NCBI RefSeq assembly: GCF_016772475.1
Contig: NZ_CP068595.1
Coordinates: 6,076,001 to 6,140,000 of the forward strand
Origin: Paenibacillus sonchi
GTDB taxonomy: Bacteria; Bacillota; Bacilli; Paenibacillales; Paenibacillaceae
Length of the DNA stretch: 64,000 bases
Direction of reading: 5' to 3'
How positions within the stretch are numbered: the stretch's first letter is position 1; each line of letters starts with the position of its first letter. Shown here piece by piece: positions 46,783 to 55,290 of this stretch. Below the pieces are notes generated by a model. That model saw only the letters and a program-made list of their open reading frames with translations. It was not told the DNA's origin and did not search any database. The translations under genes and the position numbers were made by a program.

Positions 46783-48549
46783 TTACGAGCTTTTGCCCTT
46801 TACCTCTGCGCCTGCTCCAAGCGGAATCCCGCTCCGCCCGGCAAAAGCGGTCAGTATTTCTTCCGTCTCGGTACTGGTCCGGTGCCGGAAACAGGACTTG
46901 GCCGTTTCTCTGGCTTCGGAAGCCAGCGTGTTCAGTGCGCGGTGCTTCACCTTCAAGAGCGCCTGCGGCGACATGCTGAGGTCACTGATCCCCATCTCCA
47001 GCCAGAGCGGCAGGGACCGCTCATCCGCCGCCATCTCCCCGCATACACTGATATCGATGCCCACACGCCGCGCCGCTTCGACGGTCATCCGGATCATCCG
47101 CAGCACTCCCGGATGGTAGGGATGATACATATGCGCAATCTGCTCATTCATACGGTCAACTGCCAGCACATACTGGACCAGATCGTTAGTACCGATGCTG
47201 AAAAAGTCGACCTCCTCTGCGAGCAGATCGGCAATCATTACCGCTGCCGGAACCTCGATCATAATCCCTACAGGAATATTCCGGTTATACGGAACCCCCT
47301 GCTGGTCGAGTTCTTCCTTGACCTCGTTCAACACTGCTTTGGCAACCTGCACTTCCTCTACGGAGGAGATCATCGGGAACATCATTTTTATATTTCCGTA
47401 ATGGCTGGCCCGCAGGATCGCGGTCATCTGGGTTTTGAACATGTCTTTACGGTCCAGACTGATGCGGATCGCCCGGTAGCCAAGGAAGGGATTCTGCTCT
47501 TCAGGAAGCTGGAAATAATCCAAATGCTTGTCTCCCCCGATATCCAGCGTGCGGATGACGACGGTTTCGTTCCCTACTTTTTCGGCTACCAGCTTATAGA
47601 CCTCGAACTGCTCCTCTTCCGTCGGGAATGAGCTGCGGTCCATGTACAAGAATTCGGTCCGGAACAGCCCGACGCCTTGAGCCCCGTACTTGAGCACCAT
47701 GTCCAGCTCCTTCACGGAACTGATATTGCCGGCCAGCCGCAGCTGCACGCCGTCTTTGGTTACAGCATCCACTGTGGCGAGGAGCTCCAGCTGCTCTTTT
47801 TTGCGCTGCTGCTTCGCCCGTCTGGAGGTATACTCTTTCAGCGTCAGTTCATCCGGATAGAGCTGAATCACCCCGGTTTCCCCATCCATCACCAGCAGGT
47901 CCCCCGTCTGAATCGGTGTCAGAATCTTGTTCTCCAGACCCGCTACCAGCGGTATCCCCAGTGCCCGGGCCATGATCGAGGAATGGGAGGTTTTGCCGCC
48001 CATCATGGTTACGATACCGAGCACGTAGGTTGGATTCAAGTGGGCCAGCTGCGACGGCGACAGCTCTTTGGCCACAAGAATATAAGGCTGCGTATCGGAG
48101 GGCAGTGTAACCTCCGGCGCACCCAGAAGATGCTTCAGCAGGCGGTTGCCGACATCCTTGATATCCACCGCCCGCTCCTTCATATATTCATCATCCAGCA
48201 GATCGAACATGGCGACAAAATGATCAATGGCCTCTTTGACCGCCACCTCAGCCGCCTTGTACTGGCGCTCGATAATGCCGCGGATTTCACTCATGAACAC
48301 CGGATCATCCAGAATCGCCAGGTGGGCATCAAAGATGCTCGATTCCTCCGGCCCGACCACCTCACGGAATTCTCTTTTGATAAATTCGATCTCATCCTTA
48401 GAGGTGCGGATCCCTTCGTATAAACGCTCGAACTCCTTGGCCAGATCCACCGGATTCACCTGTGTATCCGGCAGGCTCCATTCCCAGTTCGGCAAGACAA
48501 AGGCCTTCCCGATGGCTACACCTGCTGCTGCGCCTATGCCTTGTATCAT
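46783..48549 (-). CDS. ptsI: PTS enzyme I (phosphoenolpyruvate-protein phosphotransferase)
   Basis: A 588-residue enzyme I that takes phosphate from PEP and passes it to HPr. The phosphorylated histidine lies in GGKTSHSSIMARA near residue 190; the PEP site has the GVGLFRTEFLYM and FFSIGTNDLVQYVLAVDR signatures, and the active-site acid-base Cys is in SVCGEMAADE near 500. Its ATG overlaps the stop of the IICBA gene (ATGA, 48546-48549), so they are translationally coupled. No ptsH gene is adjacent, which is unusual since ptsH normally precedes ptsI. Confidence 0.96.
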   Translation of the reverse strand: MIQGIGAAAGVAIGKAFVLPNWEWSLPDTQVNPVDLAKEFERLYEGIRTSKDEIEFIKREFREVVGPEESSIFDAHLAILDDPVFMSEIRGIIERQYKAAEVAVKEAIDHFVAMFDLLDDEYMKERAVDIKDVGNRLLKHLLGAPEVTLPSDTQPYILVAKELSPSQLAHLNPTYVLGIVTMMGGKTSHSSIMARALGIPLVAGLENKILTPIQTGDLLVMDGETGVIQLYPDELTLKEYTSRRAKQQRKKEQLELLATVDAVTKDGVQLRLAGNISSVKELDMVLKYGAQGVGLFRTEFLYMDRSSFPTEEEQFEVYKLVAEKVGNETVVIRTLDIGGDKHLDYFQLPEEQNPFLGYRAIRISLDRKDMFKTQMTAILRASHYGNIKMMFPMISSVEEVQVAKAVLNEVKEELDQQGVPYNRNIPVGIMIEVPAAVMIADLLAEEVDFFSIGTNDLVQYVLAVDRMNEQIAHMYHPYHPGVLRMIRMTVEAARRVGIDISVCGEMAADERSLPLWLEMGISDLSMSPQALLKVKHRALNTLASEARETAKSCFRHRTSTETEEILTAFAGRSGIPLGAGAEVKGKSS

Positions 48550-50432
48550 GCTTCAACCCCTCCAACATTGCTTTCATGTAAGACCACGGACATCACGGAT
48601 GACTGCCCCTTTTTAACATTTTTGAATGGAGCATAGCTCCAGGATTTTACACGGTCCGGGTTCGTAATCACCATTGGCGTCGCCAGTGAAGGCGCATGGT
48701 CACGCAAATAGGTCAGATCAAATCTCACCAGCAGCTGCCCCGGCTCCACACTGTCCCCTTCCTGCACAAGCGCTTCAAACGGCCCTTTAAGCTGTGAAGT
48801 GTCGATCCCGATATGCATTAGCACCTCCAGCCCCTCGGGCGTAGAAATGCCCACCGCGTGCATTGTAGGGTATACGTGCATGACCTTGCCGAAGACCGGC
48901 GAGACGAGTTCTCCCTTTTCCGGAAAAAATGCTACCCCGTCGCCCACCAGCTTCGCGGCAAAAATATGGTCCGGCACTTCTTCAATCGGCATCATGCGGC
49001 CCTGAATCGGCGAACTGAACAGCACCTGAGGCAGATCGCGGAGCAGCAGCTTGTTGATCTCCTCCCGGATCAGCTCGGAATAAGTCCCGAACACGACCTG
49101 AACATTCCCTCCGCCCAGCTTAATGATGCCTGCAGAGCCAAGCCCCTTCAGTGCCACGGTGTCAATATACCGGTCATTGTGCACTGTCAATCTTAGCCGT
49201 GTGATGCAGGCCTGTACCTGCACGATGTTTTCCTTCCCGCCCAACGCTTCCAGGATCAGCGGAGCCTGATAAGGAATGTTGCCTGCCCAGTCGCCCAGCT
49301 CGGAGCCTTCCTCGCGTCCCGGCGTCGGAATCTGGAACCGGCGGATCGCCCAGCGGAACACATTATAATAAACAATGCCATAGCCGATGCCGATTGGAAT
49401 CAGCAGCCAAGCCCGCTGTGACAGATGCATGTTGAGGAAAAAATCGATGGCCCCCGCCGAGTAGGAGAAGCCGTGATGAATGCCCAGCGCATAAGTCAGC
49501 ACCATCGCCAGACCGGACATGACCACATGCAGACCGAACAAATAAGGCGATGCGAACAAAAAAGCAAACTCAATCTGCTCCGACACCCCCGTCAGGAAGC
49601 AGACCATAGCCGCGCGCAAAAACGTCTTCTTGATCTTCGGCTTCAAATCCTCCCGCGCTTCCTGAATAATCGCAAAGGCAATCGCCGGCAGCGCAAACAT
49701 CATGATCGGAAACAGCCCCGCCATAAAGATGCCCGCTGTAGGGTCTCCGGCAAAAAAACGCGGCAAATCCCCCTGCACGACTGCGCTGCCGTCAGGTGTG
49801 GTAAAGCTTCCCAGCTGAAACCAGAACACATTATTGAGAATATGATGCAGGCCAAACGCCGTTAGTACTCTGTATAATACCCCGTATACAAACACGCCGT
49901 ATCCGCCCGTTGCCTGGATATCACGGAACAGGATGTCGAGTCCATGCTGCAGCACAGGCGACAGTCCAAGCATCACCCAGGCGAACAAGGCAGAGAACAG
50001 ACCCATGAACAGCAAAACAAAACGCGACCCTCCAAAAAACTGGATCGCCTCCGGCAGCTTGATATTTTTGAACCGGTTATGCGCCACACCGGCGACAATT
50101 CCGAGGATAATTCCGATTAGTGTTGCAGGCTGTACCGCCCCGTCCCCCATGTTGGAAACTATCCGGTCATAAGTAAACATCCCCGCGAGCGCCGCCATTC
50201 CCGCCGGTCCGGCCTGATTGGACAACCCCCATGCCACACCGACCGCAAACAAATAAGGCATGAAATAAAAAATCCCTTGCCCCGCGTAAGTAGTCACTTC
50301 GGCTACCGAAGAAAGTCCCCATGCAGACCACGGCAAACTGCCCAGACTCAGCAAAATAGCCGCCGCCGGCAGCACCATGGTAGGAAGCATAATGGCTCTG
50401 CCCAACTGCTGCAAAGATCCGAGCCAATTCAA
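48546..50432 (-). CDS. PTS IICBA permease, N-acetylglucosamine (NagE) type
   Basis: A 628-residue transporter with three fused domains. IIC (residues 1-370) has about ten membrane helices and GLHHILNNVFWFQLG, GDPTAGIFMAGLFPIMMF and TGVSEQIEFAF, closer to NagE than to glucose PtsG. IIB has the phosphocysteine in QACITRLRLTV near residue 407, and IIA the histidine in VLMHIGIDTSQLKG near 540. It should import and phosphorylate GlcNAc or a related sugar. The start is a TTG at 50432 preceded by GGAGAGGG. It is the first gene of an operon with enzyme I. Confidence 0.88.
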   Translation of the reverse strand: MNWLGSLQQLGRAIMLPTMVLPAAAILLSLGSLPWSAWGLSSVAEVTTYAGQGIFYFMPYLFAVGVAWGLSNQAGPAGMAALAGMFTYDRIVSNMGDGAVQPATLIGIILGIVAGVAHNRFKNIKLPEAIQFFGGSRFVLLFMGLFSALFAWVMLGLSPVLQHGLDILFRDIQATGGYGVFVYGVLYRVLTAFGLHHILNNVFWFQLGSFTTPDGSAVVQGDLPRFFAGDPTAGIFMAGLFPIMMFALPAIAFAIIQEAREDLKPKIKKTFLRAAMVCFLTGVSEQIEFAFLFASPYLFGLHVVMSGLAMVLTYALGIHHGFSYSAGAIDFFLNMHLSQRAWLLIPIGIGYGIVYYNVFRWAIRRFQIPTPGREEGSELGDWAGNIPYQAPLILEALGGKENIVQVQACITRLRLTVHNDRYIDTVALKGLGSAGIIKLGGGNVQVVFGTYSELIREEINKLLLRDLPQVLFSSPIQGRMMPIEEVPDHIFAAKLVGDGVAFFPEKGELVSPVFGKVMHVYPTMHAVGISTPEGLEVLMHIGIDTSQLKGPFEALVQEGDSVEPGQLLVRFDLTYLRDHAPSLATPMVITNPDRVKSWSYAPFKNVKKGQSSVMSVVLHESNVGGVEA

Positions 50433-50461
50433 GGTGACCCTCTCCTTTCTTTCTATATTGA

Positions 50462-50490
50462 ATGGTAAGCGCTGCAGCAGGTTTTGTCAA
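50462..50490 (-). promoter_or_regulatory. Promoter of the IICBA-ptsI operon
   Basis: On the minus strand TTGACA (50485-50490) and TACCAT (50462-50467) are 17 bases apart. A palindrome-like core GCAGCGCTTACC lies between and over the -10, with a possible but imperfect resemblance to a cre site. The rest of the 520-base gap up to 50955 is AT-rich non-coding sequence with the repeat described at 50734-50825. Confidence 0.75.
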
Positions 50491-50691
50491 AAGGATTACG
50501 GTAATAATTTGGGCGTCACAGCTTAGTTTATGTGGAACTCAGGAGGACTACGCACTTTTCACTTTTGTAAGCGTGTTTCCCATGAGTCAGTGTGGTTAAT
50601 TAGTCCAAGCAAGTACCTTCATTTCGTTTTTATAGGCACATTCATTAAACATCTAACTCCCCCGTTCACGCAACCGCATATACACATAAAT

Positions 50692-50825
50692 GTACTTCAT
50701 ACAACTAAACCAGGCTTTTAAAACAGTAATATACTTTTAACTGCACTTCATACAACTATACTTTCCAAGTTAAGCTATATTGTGGATCATCACAGTTTTT
50801 AGATGTACGGGATGCAGTTAAAATA
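50692..50825. repeat. Palindromic AT-rich intergenic repeat
   Basis: TTTTAACTGCA (50736-50746) and TGCAGTTAAAA (50813-50823) are exact inverted repeats; the pairing extends inwards imperfectly (CTTCATACAACTA against TAGATGTACGGGA). A direct copy of ACTTCATACAACTA occurs at 50696-50709 as well as in the left arm. No coding potential. It looks like a small repetitive element or a regulatory palindrome. Confidence 0.55.
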
Positions 50826-50955
50826 TAAATTCAGCTATTTATAGATATTTTAATTGCAGAAAATACAATTATACCGATTTCATTATAGCAGATGGATGGA
50901 TCTTATTTTAATAACATTCTTTGCCTTTTCACTTACGGTTCCAGTACTATAATTT

Positions 50956-51624
50956 TCACCACAATTGATCGGCCTGCATTGCTTTTACTCGGTAAAATCG
51001 AACCCTCTGCTCAGATTCAACAGGCTCCAGCAGCCCCTTTGCACTCAGCGATTGCAGCAGACTGCGCGCCGTCCGGAAGTTAATTTGGAAATGGCCGGAC
51101 ACATCCTTCGGGCGGATAGGCTGTCCCAGCTGCCAGGCCAGACGGAGCACTTCTTTTTCCTTGGACAGGATATCCTTCACCGCAGTCTTTCTGGCTAAAT
51201 ATGGAGCAAGTGCGAGCTGGAGCAGCATCCGGCATACCTCTGGGCGCTGCTGAATATCGTCAAAGGAAAAGTGCAGCATTTTCCACCCCATTGCTGTGAG
51301 AAAAGTATCCCGATTCAATGCATAGCTGAATTTCTCACGGTCCATGTCCTTTATATGGCTCTGGAAACCATCGCATTCGATTCCGAACCGGATGCCGCTT
51401 GCCGGCAGGAACGCAAAATCCAAAAATTGCGACTTCCTGTTCCAGTCATAGATTTCGTACTCCGGATGCAAATGATCCAGCGACTCAAACAGAGGCCACC
51501 ATATGTTCTCCAAAAACAGCTTCTCGGCAAAATTATGCCCCCTCACCAGCCTCCCCCTGCGTTCTCCAGCCCTTTGACTCATATGCATATCCATGAATCT
51601 GCTATGTGCTTGCTCAAATCCCAT
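50956..51624 (-). CDS. DUF559-like nuclease domain fused to a winged helix, unknown function
   Basis: A 222-residue protein. The first two thirds resemble a restriction-endonuclease-like fold: FLDFAFLP...GIRFGIECDGFQSH then RDTFLTAMGWKMLHFSF contains the D, ExD and later elements found in DUF559/Vsr-like PD-(D/E)xK nucleases. The last third (SGHFQINFRTARSLLQSLSA) resembles a winged helix with a GLLEPV wing. Substrate is unknown. GGGGAGG lies 9 bases before the ATG. A strong terminator-like hairpin lies immediately upstream (51649-51692), so expression may be attenuated. Confidence 0.7.
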   Translation of the reverse strand: MGFEQAHSRFMDMHMSQRAGERRGRLVRGHNFAEKLFLENIWWPLFESLDHLHPEYEIYDWNRKSQFLDFAFLPASGIRFGIECDGFQSHIKDMDREKFSYALNRDTFLTAMGWKMLHFSFDDIQQRPEVCRMLLQLALAPYLARKTAVKDILSKEKEVLRLAWQLGQPIRPKDVSGHFQINFRTARSLLQSLSAKGLLEPVESEQRVRFYRVKAMQADQLW

Positions 51625-51648
51625 TTTCCATTCCTCCCCAAAATAAAA

Positions 51649-51692
51649 AAGAACGCCTAACTCTAAAGTGGATTAGAGTAAAGGACGTTCTT
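51649..51692 (-). promoter_or_regulatory. Terminator hairpin in the leader of the nuclease-like gene
   Basis: AAGAACGCCTAACTCTAA and its near complement TTAGAGTAAAGGACGTTCTT form an 18-bp imperfect stem with a 6-base loop. Read on the minus strand it is followed by TTTTTTATTTT, and then within a few bases by the GGGGAGG ribosome-binding site. It is either the terminator of an upstream transcript or an attenuator of the gene at 50956-51624. Confidence 0.65.
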
Positions 51693-51810
51693 CGTCTGTA
51701 TTAAGTATAGCAATGCCGAGTGGCAAAATCCATATTTGTCCAAGAGCATTTCTGAGATAGAAGCTACGCATAACTTTACAAGTCGCATCACGCCGGGGGG
51801 TAAAAGGATC

Positions 51811-51954
51811 GGGGTTCCGGGGTTCCGGGGTTCCGGGGTTCCGGGGTTCCGGGGTTCCGGGGTTCCGGGGTTCCGGGGTTCCGGGGTTCCGGGGTTCCGG
51901 GGTTCCGGGGTTCCGGGGTTCCGGGGTTCCGGGGTTCCGGGGTTCCGGGGTTCC
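51811..51954. repeat. Tandem array of 18 copies of GGGGTTCC
   Basis: Exactly 18 uninterrupted copies of the 8-bp unit GGGGTTCC (144 bases), followed by GGGGG and a GC-rich palindrome (GGGCCCGGCC). Because 8 is not a multiple of 3, all frames on both strands stay open through it, but these ORFs have no ribosome-binding sites. Regular GGGG tracts spaced by TTCC could form G-quadruplexes. It lies in a 408-base gap between the CoA-binding gene and the nuclease-like gene. Confidence 0.98.
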
Positions 51955-52032
51955 GGGGGCCCGGCCTTCCAACGGCCCGGCGTTCGTCCATGCGTTCCCC
52001 GCTAAGCCGTTACACCCGGCTGTACTGATTCC

Positions 52033-52467
52033 TTAAGCCCGGCTGCGGCCCTTCATAGTGATGGCTTCCTCGACCTTGATGCAGCGGTCCATAATCGCGG
52101 TCATCCCGTGCTCAGCGGCGATGTCGGCGGCCTCCTGGCTGACGATGCCCTGCTGGAGCCAGAGCACGCGCGCGCCGATGTCAGCGGCTTCACGGGCGAC
52201 GTCCGCGCAGTATTCACTGCGGCGGAAGACATTCACAATGTCCACCGGTTCAGGGATTTCCGCCAGCGTATGATAGCATTTTTCGCCCAGAATCTCACCG
52301 TCCACTGACGGGTTGACCGGAATAATGCGATAACCGCGGCTCTGCATGGCTCCTGCCACCATGTAAGAGGTGCGGTCCGTTTTGTCGGATAGCCCGACTA
52401 CAGCTATATTGCCTGCAGCAGCAAGAATCTCGCCAATCTGCTCCCGGCTCGGGTTCTCAAAGCTCAT
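52033..52467 (-). CDS. CoA-binding protein (YccU-like)
   Basis: A 144-residue protein of the CoA-binding/YccU family: a Rossmann-like domain with NIAVVGLSDKTDRTSYMVAG, RIIPVNPSVDGEILGEKCYH and ARVLWLQQGIVSQEA. These are thought to bind CoA or acyl-CoA; the physiological role is unclear. The ATG at 52467 has AAAGGGG about 8 bases upstream; a longer in-frame extension is not conserved. The tandem repeat lies about 80 bases downstream of its stop. Confidence 0.88.
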   Translation of the reverse strand: MSFENPSREQIGEILAAAGNIAVVGLSDKTDRTSYMVAGAMQSRGYRIIPVNPSVDGEILGEKCYHTLAEIPEPVDIVNVFRRSEYCADVAREAADIGARVLWLQQGIVSQEAADIAAEHGMTAIMDRCIKVEEAITMKGRSRA

Positions 52468-52601
52468 GTGTATTTCCCCTTTCCATTTGTAGTGCCAATG
52501 GTATCCATGTAGGGACAGGGATGCTCCACCATACAGCACTTGGTTATTTACAATACAAGTACATCATACAGCGCAGCGTAAAAAGTTCCAAATTCATGAC
52601 T

Positions 52602-53477
52602 CTATTTTATGCCGATACTTCCTGAATAGCTTTTGACATATAGAGAATTCTCACCGGTGCCAATAGTTCCATTTACATCCTCCTCTGTATCCTTAGTGGT
52701 TATGAGATTAGCTAAATGAACGGTTGAATCTCCTTTTGTATTTTCCACGGCCACTTTTAAACTGGATGGTGCTGTTTTATATACAATCTGAATATCTCCA
52801 GTTTTGGTTTCAATTCTTTTTTCACCTTTTTCCTCCATCCCATGCAGAACGATTTCACCACTTTTAGTCACAACATTCAATATTGAACTGGTTAAGTTTT
52901 TAAAATAAAGATCATTCCCTTTGGCTGCTACGTCCATTCTGCCGAATGAGCTGTTGTTTACAGTCAGGTCTCCTTCAATCAGATTAAAGTTCGCAGAATC
53001 CGCTTCAGTCTGATCAAACTTTACATTGCCCGCTTGATTTTGAACGATTAAATCATGGGCTGCTAACGCCCGGAAATTCAGATCTCCCTGATGGTTGACC
53101 ACGGAAACTTGTTCTACTGTATTTTTGGGGATGGCCACCCTAATGGTTCCCTCTTTCTGAAAAGTAAACGCCGAGAAGGCACCGCCAATTTGTTTATCTT
53201 GTTGAATGATGAGCCGATTAGCTCTACGTGTCACTGCAACAGGAGTCTTCTTCTTATCCTTCTGCCTGCCTGTGATATCTACATGAATTTGATTGTCTGC
53301 TGATTCTTCCACTTCAAGATCCCATGAATCATTGATGATGTCTATGCTCTGGATGGCTTCCGACGGGAAATGTTCTGTTATCTCCATCTTTTGGGCTCCA
53401 ACTTGCGAAGCAATCACAAGGATTCCCGCCAAAACAACGGCTGCCAATATCCAGATCCATTTATTGGTTTTCATCAC
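52602..53477 (-). CDS. DUF4097 family membrane-anchored protein
   Basis: A 291-residue protein with an N-terminal membrane helix (WIWILAAVVLAGILVIAS) and an extracellular beta-strand-rich region with repeated D-L/L-x-V-x-x-x-x-G-x-(I/V) patterns of the DUF4097 family. DUF4097 genes are often encoded beside small ABC transporters of the antibiotic-peptide type, as here. The start is at the GTG (53477) directly after the permease stop, or the next codon ATG. AAAGGAT precedes it. Last gene of the operon. Confidence 0.8.
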   Translation of the reverse strand: MMKTNKWIWILAAVVLAGILVIASQVGAQKMEITEHFPSEAIQSIDIINDSWDLEVEESADNQIHVDITGRQKDKKKTPVAVTRRANRLIIQQDKQIGGAFSAFTFQKEGTIRVAIPKNTVEQVSVVNHQGDLNFRALAAHDLIVQNQAGNVKFDQTEADSANFNLIEGDLTVNNSSFGRMDVAAKGNDLYFKNLTSSILNVVTKSGEIVLHGMEEKGEKRIETKTGDIQIVYKTAPSSLKVAVENTKGDSTVHLANLITTKDTEEDVNGTIGTGENSLYVKSYSGSIGIK

Positions 53478-54182
53478 TTATGCCACATCCTTTCTATCGA
53501 TATTCCGGTACGATAGATAAGCTACGGCTACACCCAACACACAGAACACAATTGGCACTCCGATCAATTGAAACATGGATACAGAGCTGCTTCCATCTGA
53601 AACCGTAGCATTTAGCAGAGTTCCTATGATTACTGAACTAGTAATTGTTGTGGCCGTAGATTTTTTGCGCATACCGAAAAATAAAGGGATAAGACTTAGG
53701 CCAGCGGTCATCGCTGAAGCGGTCAAGACAGCCGGAACAGCCGCCAGCACTTCCCCCCACGGCGCCGGTGTTTCGAAGAAATGAACGGCCGGATTCAACA
53801 TAACGGTCATAATCTCAATACATACCGTGGAAATCACCACACTGGAGAAGCAGAAACCAAGAACAAGCAGCAGCTTGGCTTGAATCAATTTTTTGCGCGG
53901 CAAGGGATAAGAAAATAACAACTGAATGGTTTTATTCTTATATTCTTCAATCACCAACCTGGAAATAATAATGCCCGAGAAAACGACAAAGGTAATCCGG
54001 ATAAAGATATTGGCCAGTGACATAAAAGCTGTAAAATCCGCAAACATTGGTTCCCCCTGTGCATTAGACATCAATGCCATGCCTGCCGCCAATCCAAAAA
54101 TAATAACCGTACAAACCACAGCCTTAATAAGGTATCCCGCCAGATGATTTCTCTGCCATTCAATTTTCATCAGTCTAAGCAT
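53478..54182 (-). CDS. ABC transporter permease (BcrB/LanE-like)
   Basis: A 234-residue permease with six predicted membrane helices of the ABC-2 type seen with lantibiotic and bacitracin immunity transporters. A cytoplasmic loop after the second helix (EEYKNKTIQLLFSYPLPRKKLI) is typical of ABC-2 permeases. Its ATG overlaps the ATPase stop by 8 bases, which supports coupling. An ATG four codons later is also possible. Confidence 0.85.
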   Translation of the reverse strand: MLRLMKIEWQRNHLAGYLIKAVVCTVIIFGLAAGMALMSNAQGEPMFADFTAFMSLANIFIRITFVVFSGIIISRLVIEEYKNKTIQLLFSYPLPRKKLIQAKLLLVLGFCFSSVVISTVCIEIMTVMLNPAVHFFETPAPWGEVLAAVPAVLTASAMTAGLSLIPLFFGMRKKSTATTITSSVIIGTLLNATVSDGSSSVSMFQLIGVPIVFCVLGVAVAYLSYRNIDRKDVA

Positions 54183-55098
54183 GTTGTCTGCCCCCATGAA
54201 TGAGATTCAGGAAATACTCTTCCAAGTTGCTTTGTTGTGTTTCAATGCTGTTTACAACGATATCATTTAGCACCAGCTCTTTATTAATCACCGCTTGCGG
54301 CACCTCATGCTGGTAGACGCGGATCGTTTCTGTATCCACTGCTTCAAAATGATGCAGGTTTAACTTTTTTTTCAGCACAAGTGCCGCCTGCTTGCTGTTT
54401 GCCACTTTTATTTCCAGGTATTCAACATTTTCTTTTCTGATTTCAGTCATCTTAACTTCCCTGATTAATTGTCCCCGGTTAATGATTCCAATCGTATCCG
54501 CAATGGATTCAATCTCAGAAACGATATGGCTGGAGACTAAAATGGTCATCCCGCACTCCTTCTTCAGCTTCAATAAAAGCATCCGGATATCCTTGATTCC
54601 CACCGGATCCAGACCATTAATCGGCTCATCTAAAATCAATATTGTCGGCCGGGTAAGAATGGCTCTGGCAATTCCCAGGCGCTGTTTCATCCCAAGCGAA
54701 AGCTCATGCACTTTTTTATCTTCCACCCCTGTTAAGCCGACGGTCTCCAGCACTTCACGGATTCGATCCCTGCCCTGGAAACGGGCGTAATCACAGTGAT
54801 ATTTTAAATTCTCGGCAGCTGTCAGGCGTTCATAAAAAACGGGATATTCAATGATGCTTCCGATATGCTCCAAGTATTGAAAAGACGTTTGGGATACAGG
54901 CTGGTTCAGCACAAAGATCTCGCCTGAGGTTGGCTTGACCAAATTAAGGATCATTTTCATAATGGTTGTTTTGCCGGCACCGTTTGGGCCTAAGAACCCG
55001 TAGATTTCACCCTTTTCAATATGCATGGTTACCTTGGATACGATTTCGTCCTTTTGATACGCTTTTGATAATTGATTAATCCGGATCACTGTGTCCAT
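54175..55098 (-). CDS. ABC transporter ATP-binding protein (BcrA/LanF-like)
   Basis: A 307-residue ATPase. Walker A GPNGAGKTT (residues 37-45), signature LSLGMKQRLGIA, Walker B ILDEPINGLDP, followed by the C-terminal extension usual for BcrA/LanF-type proteins. With the neighbouring permease and DUF4097 protein it is a likely antimicrobial-peptide resistance or export module. AAGGAG lies 9 bases before the ATG. The upstream regulatory pair (LytTR and AgrC-like kinase) is separated by a terminator, so this operon has its own promoter within 55099-55220, which I did not locate firmly. Confidence 0.92.
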   Translation of the reverse strand: MDTVIRINQLSKAYQKDEIVSKVTMHIEKGEIYGFLGPNGAGKTTIMKMILNLVKPTSGEIFVLNQPVSQTSFQYLEHIGSIIEYPVFYERLTAAENLKYHCDYARFQGRDRIREVLETVGLTGVEDKKVHELSLGMKQRLGIARAILTRPTILILDEPINGLDPVGIKDIRMLLLKLKKECGMTILVSSHIVSEIESIADTIGIINRGQLIREVKMTEIRKENVEYLEIKVANSKQAALVLKKKLNLHHFEAVDTETIRVYQHEVPQAVINKELVLNDIVVNSIETQQSNLEEYFLNLIHGGRQHA

Positions 55099-55220
55099 GA
55101 TTTCTCGCTCCTTATGCGGTGTGGTCTATCTTCCTGCTACGTTTACAGCATAAGGCTGTTGCCCTTCATTCCAGAGGGGATATCATCAACTGCCCATTAA
55201 CCTTCATAAACGGTACTCTT

Positions 55221-55275
55221 ATAAAAGAAAAAGAAGCGCTGGCGGCCATTTAAGAAACAGCAACCAGCACTTCTT
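55221..55275 (-). terminator. Rho-independent terminator of the kinase-regulator operon
   Basis: Arms AAGAAGCGCTGG (55231-55242) and CCAGCACTTCTT (55264-55275), followed on the minus strand by TTTTTCTTTT. It ends the two-component operon 16 bases after the regulator stop, so the ABC genes are transcribed from their own promoter. Confidence 0.8.
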
Positions 55276-55290
55276 ATGCATCTCCAAAAA

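Noticed and set aside
51811..51954. The array as a CRISPR or VNTR with spacers
   Set aside because: Units are contiguous 8-mers with no spacers and no cas genes nearby.
51673..52005. Three overlapping proline/glycine-rich ORFs on both strands across the GGGGTTCC array
   Set aside because: They exist only because the 8-bp unit has no stop in any frame; none has a ribosome-binding site or non-repeat domain.
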